Notes: a model not told the origin generated them from the letters alone. A stretch of DNA of 64,000 bases from Turnera subulata (GCA_028386065.3 JAKUCV010001799.1:1-64000); one strand, 5' to 3'. Shown: positions 23,481 to 35,346, numbered from the stretch's first letter. A program made the numbers and translations.

Positions 23481-23858
23481 CTATGAAGTTACTTGCTTTT
23501 CAAGATCTTTTACAAGCTTTTGTATGTTTTTCATGTGAGGAAAGAGCTCCGCGCACGCCAATTCTATCTGCATCACCGCCGAGCTGATCTTCTTCAGTGA
23601 GACGTTCAGCTGCGTCAGTGTTTGCTGCGGAGAGCTGCTTTCAGCAGTTGCCTTGCCCTTCCTATCCTCAGCTTCTTTGGGAGCACGCTTCATTTGCCGT
23701 CTGTTGGAGACGACCATGTGCTCTTTCAGGCCGATGATGTTCGTCTTGAAGCGCTTCTTTGGCGGTTCTTCATCGGAGCTTGTCGGAAAGGCAGTGCCAC
23801 CGATATAGCTGTTGTTCTCGGAGTCTGAGGTAGTTCGAGAACGGATTGGAGAGTCCAT
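23481..23858 (-). CDS. Antisense 125-aa coiled-coil protein, E2 copy
   Basis: Same length and layout as 5363-5740: Ser-rich start, basic cluster PPKKRFK, a second basic stretch (here NRRQMKR) and a C-terminal coiled-coil region beginning LTQLNVSLKKISSAV. Differences from the E1 copy are scattered substitutions without gaps, concentrated around residues 52-62. A TATATAAA box lies at 23893-23900 on the minus strand, and the ATG context is the same. Conservation of frame in two diverged elements suggests selection on the protein. Confidence 0.65.
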   Translation of the reverse strand: MDSPIRSRTTSDSENNSYIGGTAFPTSSDEEPPKKRFKTNIIGLKEHMVVSNRRQMKRAPKEAEDRKGKATAESSSPQQTLTQLNVSLKKISSAVMQIELACAELFPHMKNIQKLVKDLEKQVTS

Positions 23859-24044
23859 GACTGCGTGTGAGTTTGCCAGTCATGAGGTTCGGTTTATATA
23901 AGAGGACGAGATGTCGCTTAAGGGTATAAGCGGTATCTCGCGTTGAGGTTGGACACCTGGTGGAGTATACCAGAAGCTTATCGTGGTAGGACCCACGGAT
24001 AAGACGGAATTTCGTGGACGAAATTCCTTTTAAGGTGGGTAGAC

Positions 24045-26843
24045 TGTAACAGCCCGGGTAAAAATTTGGATTTTTACCAGGACTGTAAAAGTCTTTCTAC
24101 AGTGATTTTCCAGAAGAATTAATCTTGGGTAATTAATTCAAGGTAAATCGGGCGTCGTTTTTCGAAACCGAGGGTTTTCCCGCGCTCGAGATTTTTTCGT
24201 GGATTTTCGGACCAAAGTTGGTATTTTTCAGGTCCCAGAATCCTTAGAAAAATCACACCGGAAAATAGCTAAGTGGGTGTATCAGTTATTTTCTAGTCCG
24301 GATCGGACCCGCCTCATATGTAGGCAAACCTGCATAATTGAAGCAACTATGCAGGCGGCTGATGTGCAGTGTTTTCATCGGTTAAAAAGCAGTTGGGAAG
24401 AGGAAGAAAGGGAGAGGAGAGGAAAAACAAAAAGAGAGAAAAAGAAAAAGAGAGGAAAAGAGAAAAAAGAGAGAAAGAAAAAAAGAGAGAAAAAGAAAGA
24501 AGAAAAAGAAGAAAAAAAAAAGAAATAGGAATCGGAAAAAAGAGAAGAAAAAAATAATAAAATAATAAATACAGAAAATAGAAAGAAAATAAAAAAAGGA
24601 AAAAAAAGGAAAACCCGGGTGAACAATTCGTCACCCGGATCCTCTCCTCGGTTACTGTACACGAGATGGAGTTCCAGGCCGTCTCTCGCTGCACCGCCGC
24701 CAACATCGTCCGAGCTGAGCCGACGCGACCTCGAAGCCGTCGCCCCCGTCGCCTTCCGCCGCGAGACGCGCAGCCGGCGAGCGTTGACCCGCGAGCAGAC
24801 CCGCGGATCTGCTTCTCCTCCGCTCTGCTCAGCCACCGTGACGCCTCGTGCCGCCTCTCCACCGCCCTTGGAGTCGCCTCGAGCTCGCCTTCCTCGCGGT
24901 TTCCTTCTCTTCGCGTCAGTCACGCCGCCGCCGTCATCAAGGTGAGAAACCCGTTTTCACGGGCGGGTCGCGGCCGGGTCGCGCCTGGGTTGGATCCTGG
25001 GCAGTCCGATTTAATTTAAAATATATATATATGTATTTATTTATTATACTGGTATTAATTTCTGAAAAAAAAATATACATATGTTCTAAAAATATAGTAA
25101 GTTTAGATTATGGTATATATATGTGTATACTTTTATTCTTTGCAAATAAAATAACTATGTTTTATTTTTTTTTAGAAATTGTTATTTGGAAAAAGATATG
25201 TATATGTAAATATATTTATTTCTGCTGGAATATAACTCTGGGAAGATATATATTTTGAGAAAATCTGTTAGTATGGATTTTGGTATTCTGGAAAATATAT
25301 ATATATATGTATATATACTTTGATTCTTGGAATTAAAGATAATTATATTATTGTTTTGAAAATTATTATTATGTTTATAACATGATATGTACATTCTGGA
25401 AATTATGTATATGTTATTATTTTTTAAAAAAATTATGGTGATTATAATTTGGGAAGTATAATTAATTTATGAATATATTTTTTAAAAAAGGTTTTATTTA
25501 AAGTGTGATACCGAAATTATATTCGAATATACGTACGGTATAATATTTTCGGTAGAAGATGATAATAAAGTATATGAACCGGGATGGGTTTATTTCGCGG
25601 TATTGGCATCATAGCATACCTATTATGTGCGTTTATGTGAGCATATTGTTTTGTCGTGTAGGTTTGATATCGGGCAGTTTCCCGAGGAGCCGGCTTCGGA
25701 CCGGACATTGTCTTCGGAGTTGAGTAATCGGCCAAGGTGAAGATGGATTTCCTTCAATATGTGCCTGTATTACTCAGTTATTGTGTTTGATGATTATTGC
25801 ATTGTTGGATGTTGCATTTGCTGTGGTTTGATTCGGGATGTTTATCCCATTGTCTTGATTGTTGTCGGGATGTTTATCCCAGTATTTTGATTTGGTTTTT
25901 GGGATGTTTATCCCCGTGCGTCGGGTTTTGGATATTTATTTTCGTGTCTTTGGCCATAAGAATAATGGAATAAATAATAAATTATGATAAGGATGTCGAT
26001 CCTTGATTTTAGAGTGGGATGTCTATCCCGGTGTTTTGGTTAGGGATGTTGATCCCTGTGATCTGATTTTGATGATGATAATATAATTGTCACGTGGTAA
26101 GTAGTGGTACGACTCGATGGTTTAAGACTATTTTGTGGTGGCCTTGACCTGGGTTACTTGTGATAAGCATGTCTATGCTTGGGATGTCTATCCCGTGAGT
26201 ATTTTTGGGATGTCAATCCCTGGGTTCGTATTTTTGGGATGTCGATCCCTGGGTTCTCTTGGATTTGGTCTGGCACCCGAGATATGTTGATAACCAGGTC
26301 TGACCCCTAGCTTATCCGTGACGGAGCCCGGAAAGATAAAATTTGAAAATGGATTTTTGATTTAGTCTTTAAGGTCTTAGACCGGTTTTGGGTCGAGTCG
26401 TTTGGTTTGGTATATTTTGGCGGTTTTTGCCTGTTTCGACTTTGAGTAATTTTTACGGTTGCATATTGATCGTCTATCCATGGTTGTGAGCACTTCGGAC
26501 TCACCCCTCACCTGCGGGCTTTCATCCCGTAGGATGAGTTATTTGTGGTACAGGTTTGGTGCATTCAAGAGAGGCTGCGGCGTTATCCCTTGGACAGGGC
26601 TCGGATCCATAGTTTGCATCAGTGTCGCATACAATGTCTTGTCAGTTATTAAGTCTTCCGCTGTGCATTATTTTTACTATTGATGGGCCATTGGGCCGGA
26701 TATGATGCTATCATTGTTTTATTTTTGGGCTGTTGAGCCCGAGTTTCTGTTGTATACACTGTATGCTGGGCTTGGTTTGGTTGGGTCGTCACAGTTCCGG
26801 CACGTGTTTACTGTGTACGGTAAATACGGGTCGGGGTGTTTCA
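24045..26843 (+). repeat. E2 3' LTR
   Basis: 2799 bp, TG...CA, preceded by the polypurine tract AAGGTGGGTAGAC and followed by the target duplication CGTTC. Contains the purine tract, the GC block with AAG|GTGAG donor (24942), an acceptor-like TAG (25661) and the dyad array 25835-26249, including AAGCAT/ATGCTT at 26165-26180. Confidence 0.85.
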
Positions 26844-26848
26844 CGTTC

Positions 26849-27367
26849 TATATATTTTATATTAATTCTAAATTTTTAAAGAAAAATAATTTATTTTAAA
26901 ATTTTTATATTAATTCTCAATTATTTATGTTTCTTACTCTTTTAATATTTGCTTAAATTTTAAAAAATATTGTAAGGATAATTATTCTATTCAATTTATT
27001 ATATATTTTTGCCATTTATATAGATATCAGTTCTGTAAATATCATTTTTTATTTAAAATATTCCCCAAAATTTGCATTTTCAAATTTGTAACTTTTTTAA
27101 TTACTTTTTTCTTTTTTTATGGCACATATTTCAGTTTAAATTTTATATTATTTCTCTATTTCTTTCTATTGAAATTTGGTTTACTATCATGTTCTAATTA
27201 GAAAAAAAAAATTGTATGTGGTTGTTGATACTCTTGCTAACTTCTTTTTGATGAGTGTCAGTTAATTTATATTCTTCAATGAGAAAAAAAATTAATTTCC
27301 CTATCTTCCTCTCTCAATTTAATTTAGATGATTAGTTTTTCCTTGTGAAATGTAATTTAGATTAACT
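26849..27367. other. AT-rich flank of E2, no gene seen
   Basis: Continuation of the sequence broken at 10914. Very AT-rich; no coding or RNA-gene signal recognised. Confidence 0.4.
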
Positions 27368-27762
27368 TTGCAGTATGTAAATATTACTGTTGAGTTTTCA
27401 GAGGAGGAAGTCCTCGCCATGCCTCATACCCACATTGCATCCCAATTTTTCATGGATTATGCAGAAGCAATGACCATTCTATTTGGTCACACTTTTGCAT
27501 CCTCTTCAGGTTCCTTGATGTGGATCTCGAATCTGACAACCTCACGATCATACATGCAATTAACAATGCACAAGCACTCTTGGGAATTTTGCTAATGAAA
27601 ATTCTATGCTTAGTTACCAACCTATACTCGTTTATGCATACCAAACGAAATGCAAACAGTGTACCACATGAAGCTGGTCAGTATGCCAAAATTTGTCTTA
27701 GTAGAATTTTTCTTAGAAGACTTTCCTATATTGATTGTGCAATCAATGATGTAATATCCTGA
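27368..27762 (+). pseudogene. RNase H-like (RVT_3) fragment
   Basis: Frame 1 gives YAEAMTILFGHTFASSS and, after a frame change near 27515, DLESDNLTIIHAINNAQ followed by NANSVPHEAGQYA. This order (AEA.AI, ESD...I.AIN, R..N..AH.A) is the plant non-LTR RNase H domain found in LINEs and LINE-derived genes. Frameshifted and without the preceding reverse transcriptase, so a fragment. Confidence 0.6.
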
Positions 27763-28891
27763 TTTTTACATCAATGAAAATTTCTCATTTTTAAAGAATG
27801 CTAATGTTGATTTATGTGCCAAAAAATTGTTAATGGTGAACCAATAATTATTTTTTAATTATAGTAATATTTTTGTTTTGAGGATTCTCCACATTCAAGG
27901 AGTTACTTTAGATGCTATAAAGCATTGGACGTAGACCTGGTAATCAAATTATGGTTTTGTGGATGGATGAGGAAATTCCAATATAACAAGAAGTTTTTTT
28001 TTATTTTAAATATTTTAGATAAATAAAACTTGGTTGGAAGGTTTTCTAACGGGCATCTGACGAGGTAAAACTACAAAGAAAAATTTTATAAGGTTAAAAC
28101 ATAAATACTATTTAAGTTTTTTAAGATATTAAAATTATTTTCTTAATTTTTAGATACGAAAAGATAATACTTAAATAATCTAATAACTTCTTGCCACCTA
28201 GGGTTTGTAAGCTTACACCCAAAACATGGGGTTGTACACTAGAAGCCACCTTATTTTGGGATTCCCGATCCCAAAATTGCCACCGACAGCATAGGCTATT
28301 CCACCTGAAACCACAATACTCATCTGACATGTCTGTCTGTACGCAAAAAGAGGTTGGCTGTACCTGAACTCTTTTCCCGCTCTGAAGAGAGCAGCTCGCA
28401 AGCATCCGTCGTCCTGCTCCATCAGGAAAGATGGAGAGGTGTCGTTTTGCACTGTGATAGGGGTTCGGTTGTGTGTGTATTTACATTTGCAAATGTCTAG
28501 TTCGGGCCAACTTCTTTCAGACCAAGTTTTCTCCTTGTGGGTTAAAAGGCCCCGAAGGGTCGTTTTGGGTTTCCAGGCTTGGGTTCTGCAAAAGGTAACC
28601 TATCTATGTTGGGTTGGGGTTTCTGGTGGAGTAAAATTAAACACAACGCAAGGCAGAGTAAGATGAACACAAAAGCCAAAGAAGCAGCGGACCATTCCCC
28701 ATGGTTCGCGGGTTTTGTTCTTCACCAGCCGATGGGTGAGGATGTGCGTCCACAATTTGACTGACGTGGATAGTTAACTTCCGCTGTTATGCAAAAGGCA
28801 GAAGCAGAATACTGAATGATAAAAAAAAGCCGAGTACAGAGGCATTGAAAAGTGTCCACTTGGGGCTTATGTTCTTCGCCAGCTGCTTCTG
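27763..28891. other. Intergenic sequence; its right part is the 5' flank of PPR pseudogene 1
   Basis: 27951-28003 is an inverted copy of 10492-10544. From about 28435 (GAGAGGTGTCGTTTT) to the PPR start the sequence is similar to 56350-56800 before PPR pseudogene 2, so the 5' flank was duplicated together with the gene. Confidence 0.5.
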
Positions 28892-28912
28892 ATGGGTAGG
28901 ATTAATATTATT

Positions 28913-30107
28913 ATGATGCTAAACCCATCTCCTTCAAGATCCCTTCTTTCCTCGCTCTTAGCCTTCACCTTCACCAGTAAGTCTTCTGCCTCCTGTCTCC
29001 GTGCTTACAGTAATTCCACCAATGGCAATAGCAGTGGCAGTGCCAGTAGACACAAACCCAAATCCAAACCCACTTATGCTAGTCTAGATGATGCTCTGTC
29101 TTCCTTCCATAGGATGCTTCATAAGAATCCTTTGCCTTCGATTGTACAATTCAATCAATTGTTGTCTTCTATAGTCCGAATGGGACATTATGAGACGGTG
29201 ATCTCATTGGCCAAACAAATGGAATTGCGATGTCTACACTCTCTCCATTTTGACCAATTGCTTTTGCCATTCGGGTCGAGTGGATTTGGGTTTCTCTGCT
29301 TTTGGCAAAATCATTAAACTGGGTTTGCAGCCTGATGTTGTTATGTTTACCACCTTGATTAATGGGCTTTGCAAGGCCGATAAAATCGCAGAGGCAGTGG
29401 TGTTGTTTGACGAAATGGTTGCCAATGGCTGCTAGCCCAATGTAAACACTTATACTACTATAGTACATGGCATGTGCAAGATTGGGAAAACCAATGTGGC
29501 TGTTGGTTTGCTACGAAGAATGGAAGAGGTAGGTTGCCATCCAAATGTACTGACCTACAGCACGGTCATAGATGGCCTCTGCAAGAATGGGCAAGTTGCT
29601 GAGGCTTTGGATCTCTTCTCCAAAATGACAAACAAAGGAATTTCACCGACCGTTGTCACTTACACCTCCTTGATTCAAGGCCTTTGCAATTCCAGGCAAT
29701 GGAAACAAGCTTCTACTTTGCTCTCTAAAATGTTGGCTTTGAATATTGCCCCTACAGTCTTCACCTTCAGTATATTGGTTGATGCTCTTTGCAAAGACGG
29801 CTTGGCTCCAGAGGCACATGCTTTGCTCGAAACAATGGCTCAGTGGGGTATACAGCCTGATGTCATCATGTACGATTCACTGATGGATGGATATTGTTTA
29901 CGGAAGGAAATGGATAAAGCTAGACAAGTGTTTGATTTTATGATGGAAAAAGATTGCAGACTAGATGTTTATAGTTACAGCATGTTGATTAACGGACTCT
30001 ACAAGATACGTAAGGTAGATGAGGCTAAACAGCTTTTTGATGAAATGTCTGATAAAGGTTTGGTTCCCGACGTAGTTACTTGCACTACTCTCTTAGGTGG
30101 CTTATCA
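28913..30107 (+). pseudogene. PPR pseudogene 1 (P-class, Rf-like, mitochondrial type)
   Basis: Begins MMLNPSPSRSLLSSLLAFTF, a Ser/Arg-rich transit-peptide-like start, then LDDALSSFHRMLHKNPLPSI and successive 35-residue P-type PPR motifs (TYSTVIDGLCKNGQVAEALDLF, then VFTFSILVDALCKDGLAPEA; later MLINGLYKIRKVDEA). Lesions: about 14 bp missing near 29231 (compare PPR pseudogene 2 at 57085), causing a frameshift; TAG at about 29432; and loss of everything after 30107, where a copia fragment is joined in the middle of a repeat. Family role: organellar RNA binding and processing; Rf-like members restore fertility. No longer functional. Confidence 0.8.
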
Positions 30108-30108
30108 C

Positions 30109-30980
30109 AAAAGATCCAAAAGGCTTCTCAGGCTAAGTCAGAGTACATATATTGACAAGGTGCTAAAGAGGTTTAGCATGCAAGATTCCAAGAAAGAATT
30201 CTTGCCCTTGTCACATGGCGTAGCTCTCTCAAAGAATCAATGTCCTAGTACGACTAAGGAGAGAGAGCAGATGAGTAAGATTCCTTATGCTTCTGCAATA
30301 GGATCTATCATGTATTCCATGCTATGTACTCGACCGGATGTCGCTTATGCTTTGAGTGTCACAAGAAGATACCAAGCTGATCCCGGTGAGAGTCACTGGA
30401 TAGCAGTTAAGAACATCCTTAAGTACTTGAGAAGGAATAAGGATGCATTCCTGGTTTACGGAAGCGTGGATGAGCTTGTTGTAAAGGGTTACACTGATGC
30501 TAGCTTCCAAACTGATAGGGATGATTTTAGATCGCAGTCAGGTTATGTGTTTTGTCTTGAAGGTGGTGTTGTATGCTAGAAGAGTTCAAAGCATGAGACA
30601 GTTGCCGATTCTACAACCGAGGCTGAGTATATTGCTGCCTCAGATGTAGCGAAAGAGGTTGTTTGGATCAAGAAGTTCGTAATTGAACTTGGGGTAGTTC
30701 CGAGCAATGAGAGTCTGATTGAGCTCTATTGTGATAACAATGGGACAATCGCTCAGGCTCAGGAACCTAGATACCACCAGAGATCCAAACATATTCTCCG
30801 ACGCTATCATCTTATTAGAGAGATCATAGATATAGGCGATGTTAGACTGTGCAGAGTTCCATCTGAGAACAATGTAGCAGATCTGTTGACTAAGCCACTC
30901 ACACAACAGAAGCATGATGGTCATGCTGCGTCCATTGGTATTAGATACATGTATGATTGGCTTTAGTGCAAGTGGGAGAT
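30109..30980 (+). pseudogene. Copia RT-end/RNase H fragment upstream of element C
   Basis: Closely similar to 37027-37897 of element C: STYIDKVLKRFSMQDSKKEF, YASAIGSIMYSMLCTRPDVAYA, YCDNNGTIAQ, YHQRSKHILRRYHLIREI and the polypurine tract AGTGGGAGAT just before the LTR. A TAG replaces Trp at about 30577. It joins the PPR pseudogene with a few bases of shared sequence (AGATCC), without a target duplication. Confidence 0.8.
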
Positions 30981-32495
30981 TGTTAGTGTAATATGCCCAA
31001 AAGCCAATCAATGGATGTTTATTTGTAATCATTTTTACACATTAAGGTTATTCCAATAAATATCGTTTATGAGATAAACGCTTGCACATATTTAGAACCC
31101 TAGAATATTTATATATTCTTCAATGTCCCTAGTCGATTATTATTATGGATGGGTTGTAATAATAAATTAAGACTAGTGTATGTTGAGAATTATATGAGAT
31201 ATGAATTCTACATACGGGTACAAGTTAGAGAACTTGTGGACTGGACCGACCCACATAAGAACGCTACATGGAACGTTATATGATTGTCATTAGCGGTTCT
31301 TATATGTTTTGTACTTAGACCTGTGATCATCAAGGTTCCCAACATATGAGTCGTATACTTTGATATTACTCTTGGCTATTTCGTAAATGAGTAGACTTAG
31401 TGTAATCATTGGGTATATGATAAATGTGTAGTGGGTTTTGTATGATCCAGAGGGGATTCGTCCAGCCCATATAACGGGTATATTATCGGATGGTTTCTTG
31501 ATAGAGTTGAACCGGAAATGCATGGCCATGCTCGGATTATGATATGGTGATATCATAGGTATCCGTTTTACGCGGTTAACTCGAGGATCAAGAAACCGAG
31601 ATTGAATGTATGCGAGATTGACATATTCCATGTCTCGTGTTTAATCTTGATGATGGGACGATGACATGTTTCCGAGGCATATTGAATCAGTACTGATCTT
31701 GTCGTTCGGATAGCAATGATGTGTTGCTAGACGCCGCTCTTTGCTTATAATTGTAAAATGAGATATTACAATTATTGCCGAACATTACAAGTGCCTACAG
31801 GGTCACACACATAGAATCGTTGATTCGAGCAGGTGGTTGAACCGTGGTTGGACCATGGTTCGATCGGTGTGGTTGGACCATGGTTGGACCAGGGTCGTTT
31901 TGGGCTGGTTTAGTTCAGTTATTGACAGAATTATTGGACCAAACTAGTGCTGTGATGAGTGTTTGTACATTAGTGGAGACATGGTTATGTGGAGACATAA
32001 TCATAAAAGATAATGGGCCAATATGTTGGCCATTATCCCATTGTCTCTTAGTACTAATTGGGGGTAGAGTAATCAGATTACTCTTGACACTTCTCACTCT
32101 CTCTTGTATTTTGAATTCTGGGTTTTTCAGAGCAAGAAACACACACACTTCTTCCTCTCTTCTTTGTGAAAGAAAGAGATACCATAAACACCACATATAG
32201 CTCCTGGAAATCCGTAGCTAGCACTACGGTTCGGGAGTGCTCGAGGGTTGGAAATCGTGAGACGATTCTGGCTTTTGATTAACGGTTCGTGTGGATACCG
32301 TAGAGGAGCAGGATATACTTCTGGCTCTAGCTGATTCGGTTCATCAGTTGGGTGAAAGACCTCAACCGTTTCAGGTATGTTCGTTTTTGTTATTCGGTTT
32401 AGCTACCCTTCACTTGGATCCTCCATGTGTATCCGGTTTTTCCGCTGCGTATGTTATTGCATTTGATTGTAAATTTGCATGCCCGAATACTTACA
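30981..32495 (+). repeat. Copia C 5' LTR
   Basis: 1515 bp, TG...CA. Paired with 37898-39421 with scattered substitutions and small indels. Confidence 0.85.
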
Positions 32496-32496
32496 G

Positions 32497-32509
32497 TGGT
32501 AGCGGAGCC
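32497..32509 (+). other. Copia C primer-binding site
   Basis: TGGTAGCGGAGCC starts two bases after the LTR. Same unusual variant of the initiator-Met site as in the gypsy-type elements E and F. Confidence 0.6.
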
Positions 32510-32797
32510 TCTTGTGAAGTTCTAAACCGAATTATGTGTTCATATGTTATATGTGATATAGTATGAACGTGCTAGTATTTGTGATATGCTGAATTCATTT
32601 CTATATGTGATGTGCTAAATGAGTTATTGAACATGTTGATGTTGTGTTTTTGTTAAAAATGTTTTAACAACAAGCACTTGATTGGTATGAGATATCAATC
32701 AAGATGTTCATGGCAGTAAGTCGAAGAGTTCGACTAAGAAAAATCGAGTGTCGGTTTTTGTATAGAACGATTGTCGTTCTAGTACAGCTAGGCCATA

Positions 32798-33358
32798 ACA
32801 TCGATGTTGGTGAGACCAACATCGATGTTGGTATGAAGTTTAGCCTTGGCCGAACCTTCACAACTTCGATGTTCTTTGACCAACATCGATGTTCTGATGA
32901 AGTTTAGCCTCGGTCGAACGTTCACAGCATCGATGTTGTGTGACCAACATCGATGTTCTCACGCAAAACTTTCAAATACATCGACGTTTAAGAGTTAAAC
33001 ATCGATGTTATTTGAGCTCGGCCAAATTGGTTTGAAGTTCCAAAACTCTCATAACATCGATGTTCAAGATTCCAACATCGATGTTCTTGAGTTCCACAAG
33101 TTCAAACATCGATGTTTAAAGTTCCAACATCGATGTTAAAATGCTACTGCCAAAATTTTGAACTTTCGGAATTCTCAAAACATCGATGTTGAAAAGTTGA
33201 ACATCGATGTTATTGAGCTACTGCCAAATAGTTTGGAGTTCAAGTTACTCAAAACATCGATGTTGAAGTGTTGAACATCGATGTTCTTGAGCCTCGGCCA
33301 AGTGGTTGGCGAGAATCAGATTCTCACAACATCGATGTTCATTGTTATACATCGATGT
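32798..33358. repeat. Nine pairs of the palindrome ACATCGATGT in the copia C leader
   Basis: Eighteen 10-bp sites, fifteen of them exact. Pair starts: 32798/32819, 32863/32883, 32927/32947, 32978/32999, 33054/33075, 33106/33127, 33180/33201, 33254/33275 and 33329/33349. Spacing within pairs is always 20 or 21 bp; pairs recur every 51-76 bp. Each pair could fold as a hairpin of 10-15 bp or offer two dyads two helical turns apart. The array lies between the primer-binding site and gag. Confidence 0.9.
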
Positions 33359-33930
33359 TCACTTGTAATTTTGGTTTCAAAATTTACAAACATCATTATA
33401 TGATTCATCAAGAACATACATGTAATGTATTGGAAAAATATGTTGATGAAAAATATTAAGTTCCTCTTGTGTTGCCTTCCATGATAAGCACTCATCATTG
33501 CTTAGATCAACACTTGGTAGGTTTTGCCAAAGCAAGGTGCCAATGTTTATCCTAGCAAGGTGCGATGCGATAATTGTAATATCGGAACTGCTTATTATGG
33601 TGTTGAACTTAACTAGGTCATCTTAATAAGATTAAGGACTTAGAGGCAAGGAGTTGAGCTAAGTCTATGAGATAGACAAGAACAAGTGTTGTTCACTCAA
33701 CTATCCAAGAGTTACATGAGATGTAATTGACAAGAGTTGTCTACCTAAATAACTATTAAGTAAGCGATCAACCAAAGCTGACTTATCTAGTAGTGAAATA
33801 TGGATCTTGGCCTACTTATATGATTGTCTTGATTTATATAGTAGGAGCATCATTTAATAGAATTTCTTGTTAAATGATTTTGTATGTATGACTCTTATTT
33901 GTGTGAGTTGATCATTGTTGAAGAATTTCC

Positions 33931-35331
33931 ATGGCACAAAACACTAGGACAATGTCACTGCGATCTGTCCTTGAGAAGGAAAAGTTGAATGGGAATAACT
34001 TCCTAAAATGGTATCGCAACTTGAGGATAGTCCTCAAACAAGAAAAGAAATTGTATGTCCTCGAAGGGCCTGTTCCGAATGAACCGGCGCCTAGTGCTCC
34101 AAGGGCAGAAAGGGATTCTTACAAGAAGCTGCTTGATGATGCATTAGATGCAGCATGCCTTATGCTTGTTAACATGGACTCTGAGCTTCAGAAGCAACAT
34201 GAGAACTTGGGTGCATTCGATATGATCAAACATCTAAAAATGCTTTTTGAAGAGCAAGCTAGGCATGAGAGGTATGAGACCTCTAAGGCATTGTTCCAAT
34301 GCAAGATGGCTGAGTCATCACCCGTGAGACCTCATGTGCTCAAAATGATTGGATACATTGAGAGCCTTGAGGGTCTTGGTTTTTCTTTGCAGAAGGAGTT
34401 GGTTGTTGATCTAGTCCTGCAATCGATGCCGGATAGTTACAGCCAATTTGTCATAAACTTCAATTTGAATCATCTTGACAAATCATTGTCTGAGTTGCTT
34501 AACATGTTGGGAACAGCTGAGCAACAAATGAGGGCAAACAAATCCAACAATATGATGATTGGAAAAGGCAAAGAAAAGGGTAAAGCAAAGTTTAACAAGA
34601 AGAAGAAATGTGCCAAAAAGTTTGGTGCATGTGCATCTTCTTGTGATCATGTGCTGAAACCCAAGGGTGGTATTACAAAGGAAGGACATTGTTTCCATTG
34701 CAATAAACCGGGCCATTGGAAGCGAAACTGCCCTGTTTACCTTGAAGAGGTGAAGAAGCACAAGGGAAGTAAGACTTCCACTTCAGGTATCTTCGTTATA
34801 GAAGCTAATATCTTTATCTCTGCATCATGGGTATTAGATACCGGGTGTGGTTCTCACATTTGTGTAAATGTGCAGGAACTGAGAAAGATTAGGAGATTGG
34901 CAAAGGGTGAGATAGACCTGCGCATGGGAAATGGAGCAAGAGTTGCTGCATTAGCCGTAGGAACTTACTATCTTACCTTACGGAGTGGTTTGGTTTTAGA
35001 ACTGGACAATTGTTATTATGTACCGACCATAAGTAGGAATTTGATTTCTGTGTCTTGTCTTGACAAGAAAGATTTTTTATTTGTAATAAAGGACAATAGT
35101 TGTTCTATTTATTTCAATGATGTTTATTATGGTGGTGTGTATTTAAGCAATGGTTTGTATGTTCTTAACCTAGAAACCGTAATCTATAACGTTAATACGA
35201 AGAAGGTTAGAATGAACGATTCTAATGAAACCAATCTTTGGCATTGTCGATTGGGCCATATAAACGAGACTCGTATATCTAAACTCCATAAAGATGGACT
35301 TCTAGACTTATTTGATTTTGAATCATTTTAG
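33931..35331 (+). CDS. Copia C Gag-protease-GAG_pre-integrase
   Basis: 466 residues. Gag core (residues 1-210), then zinc knuckle CFHCNKPGHWKRNC (about 257-270), protease active site WVLDTGCGSHIC (about 299-310), then LWHCRLGHINETRISKLHKDG, the conserved segment before integrase. The frame ends at a TAG (35329) that is premature: the next codons continue in frame as TCESCLLGKMTKAPF. Expected to be one piece of a longer polyprotein. Confidence 0.85.
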   Translation: MAQNTRTMSLRSVLEKEKLNGNNFLKWYRNLRIVLKQEKKLYVLEGPVPNEPAPSAPRAERDSYKKLLDDALDAACLMLVNMDSELQKQHENLGAFDMIKHLKMLFEEQARHERYETSKALFQCKMAESSPVRPHVLKMIGYIESLEGLGFSLQKELVVDLVLQSMPDSYSQFVINFNLNHLDKSLSELLNMLGTAEQQMRANKSNNMMIGKGKEKGKAKFNKKKKCAKKFGACASSCDHVLKPKGGITKEGHCFHCNKPGHWKRNCPVYLEEVKKHKGSKTSTSGIFVIEANIFISASWVLDTGCGSHICVNVQELRKIRRLAKGEIDLRMGNGARVAALAVGTYYLTLRSGLVLELDNCYYVPTISRNLISVSCLDKKDFLFVIKDNSCSIYFNDVYYGGVYLSNGLYVLNLETVIYNVNTKKVRMNDSNETNLWHCRLGHINETRISKLHKDGLLDLFDFESF

Positions 35332-35346
35332 ACATGTGAGTCATGT

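Larger units (their letters stand above)
10915..26843 (+). mobile_element. Non-autonomous gypsy-type LTR element E2, with nested Athila
   Basis: LTRs start TGTAACAGCCCGGG and end GTTTCA. A perfect 5-bp target-site duplication CGTTC lies at 10910-10914 and 26844-26848. The 5' LTR is split by the Athila-type element 11835-19827. The internal region (21405-24044) encodes only the two antisense ORFs. Same family as E1 but clearly diverged. This is the best-delimited member of the family. Confidence 0.85.

Noticed and set aside
31290..31631. 113-residue frame in the copia C LTR (also 38207-38548)
   Set aside because: Part of the LTR; duplicated with it and without recognisable domain.
32798..33358. 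CRISPR-like array
   Set aside because: Repeats are 10-bp palindromes in pairs, in a eukaryotic retrotransposon leader; no cas genes and no uniform spacer length.
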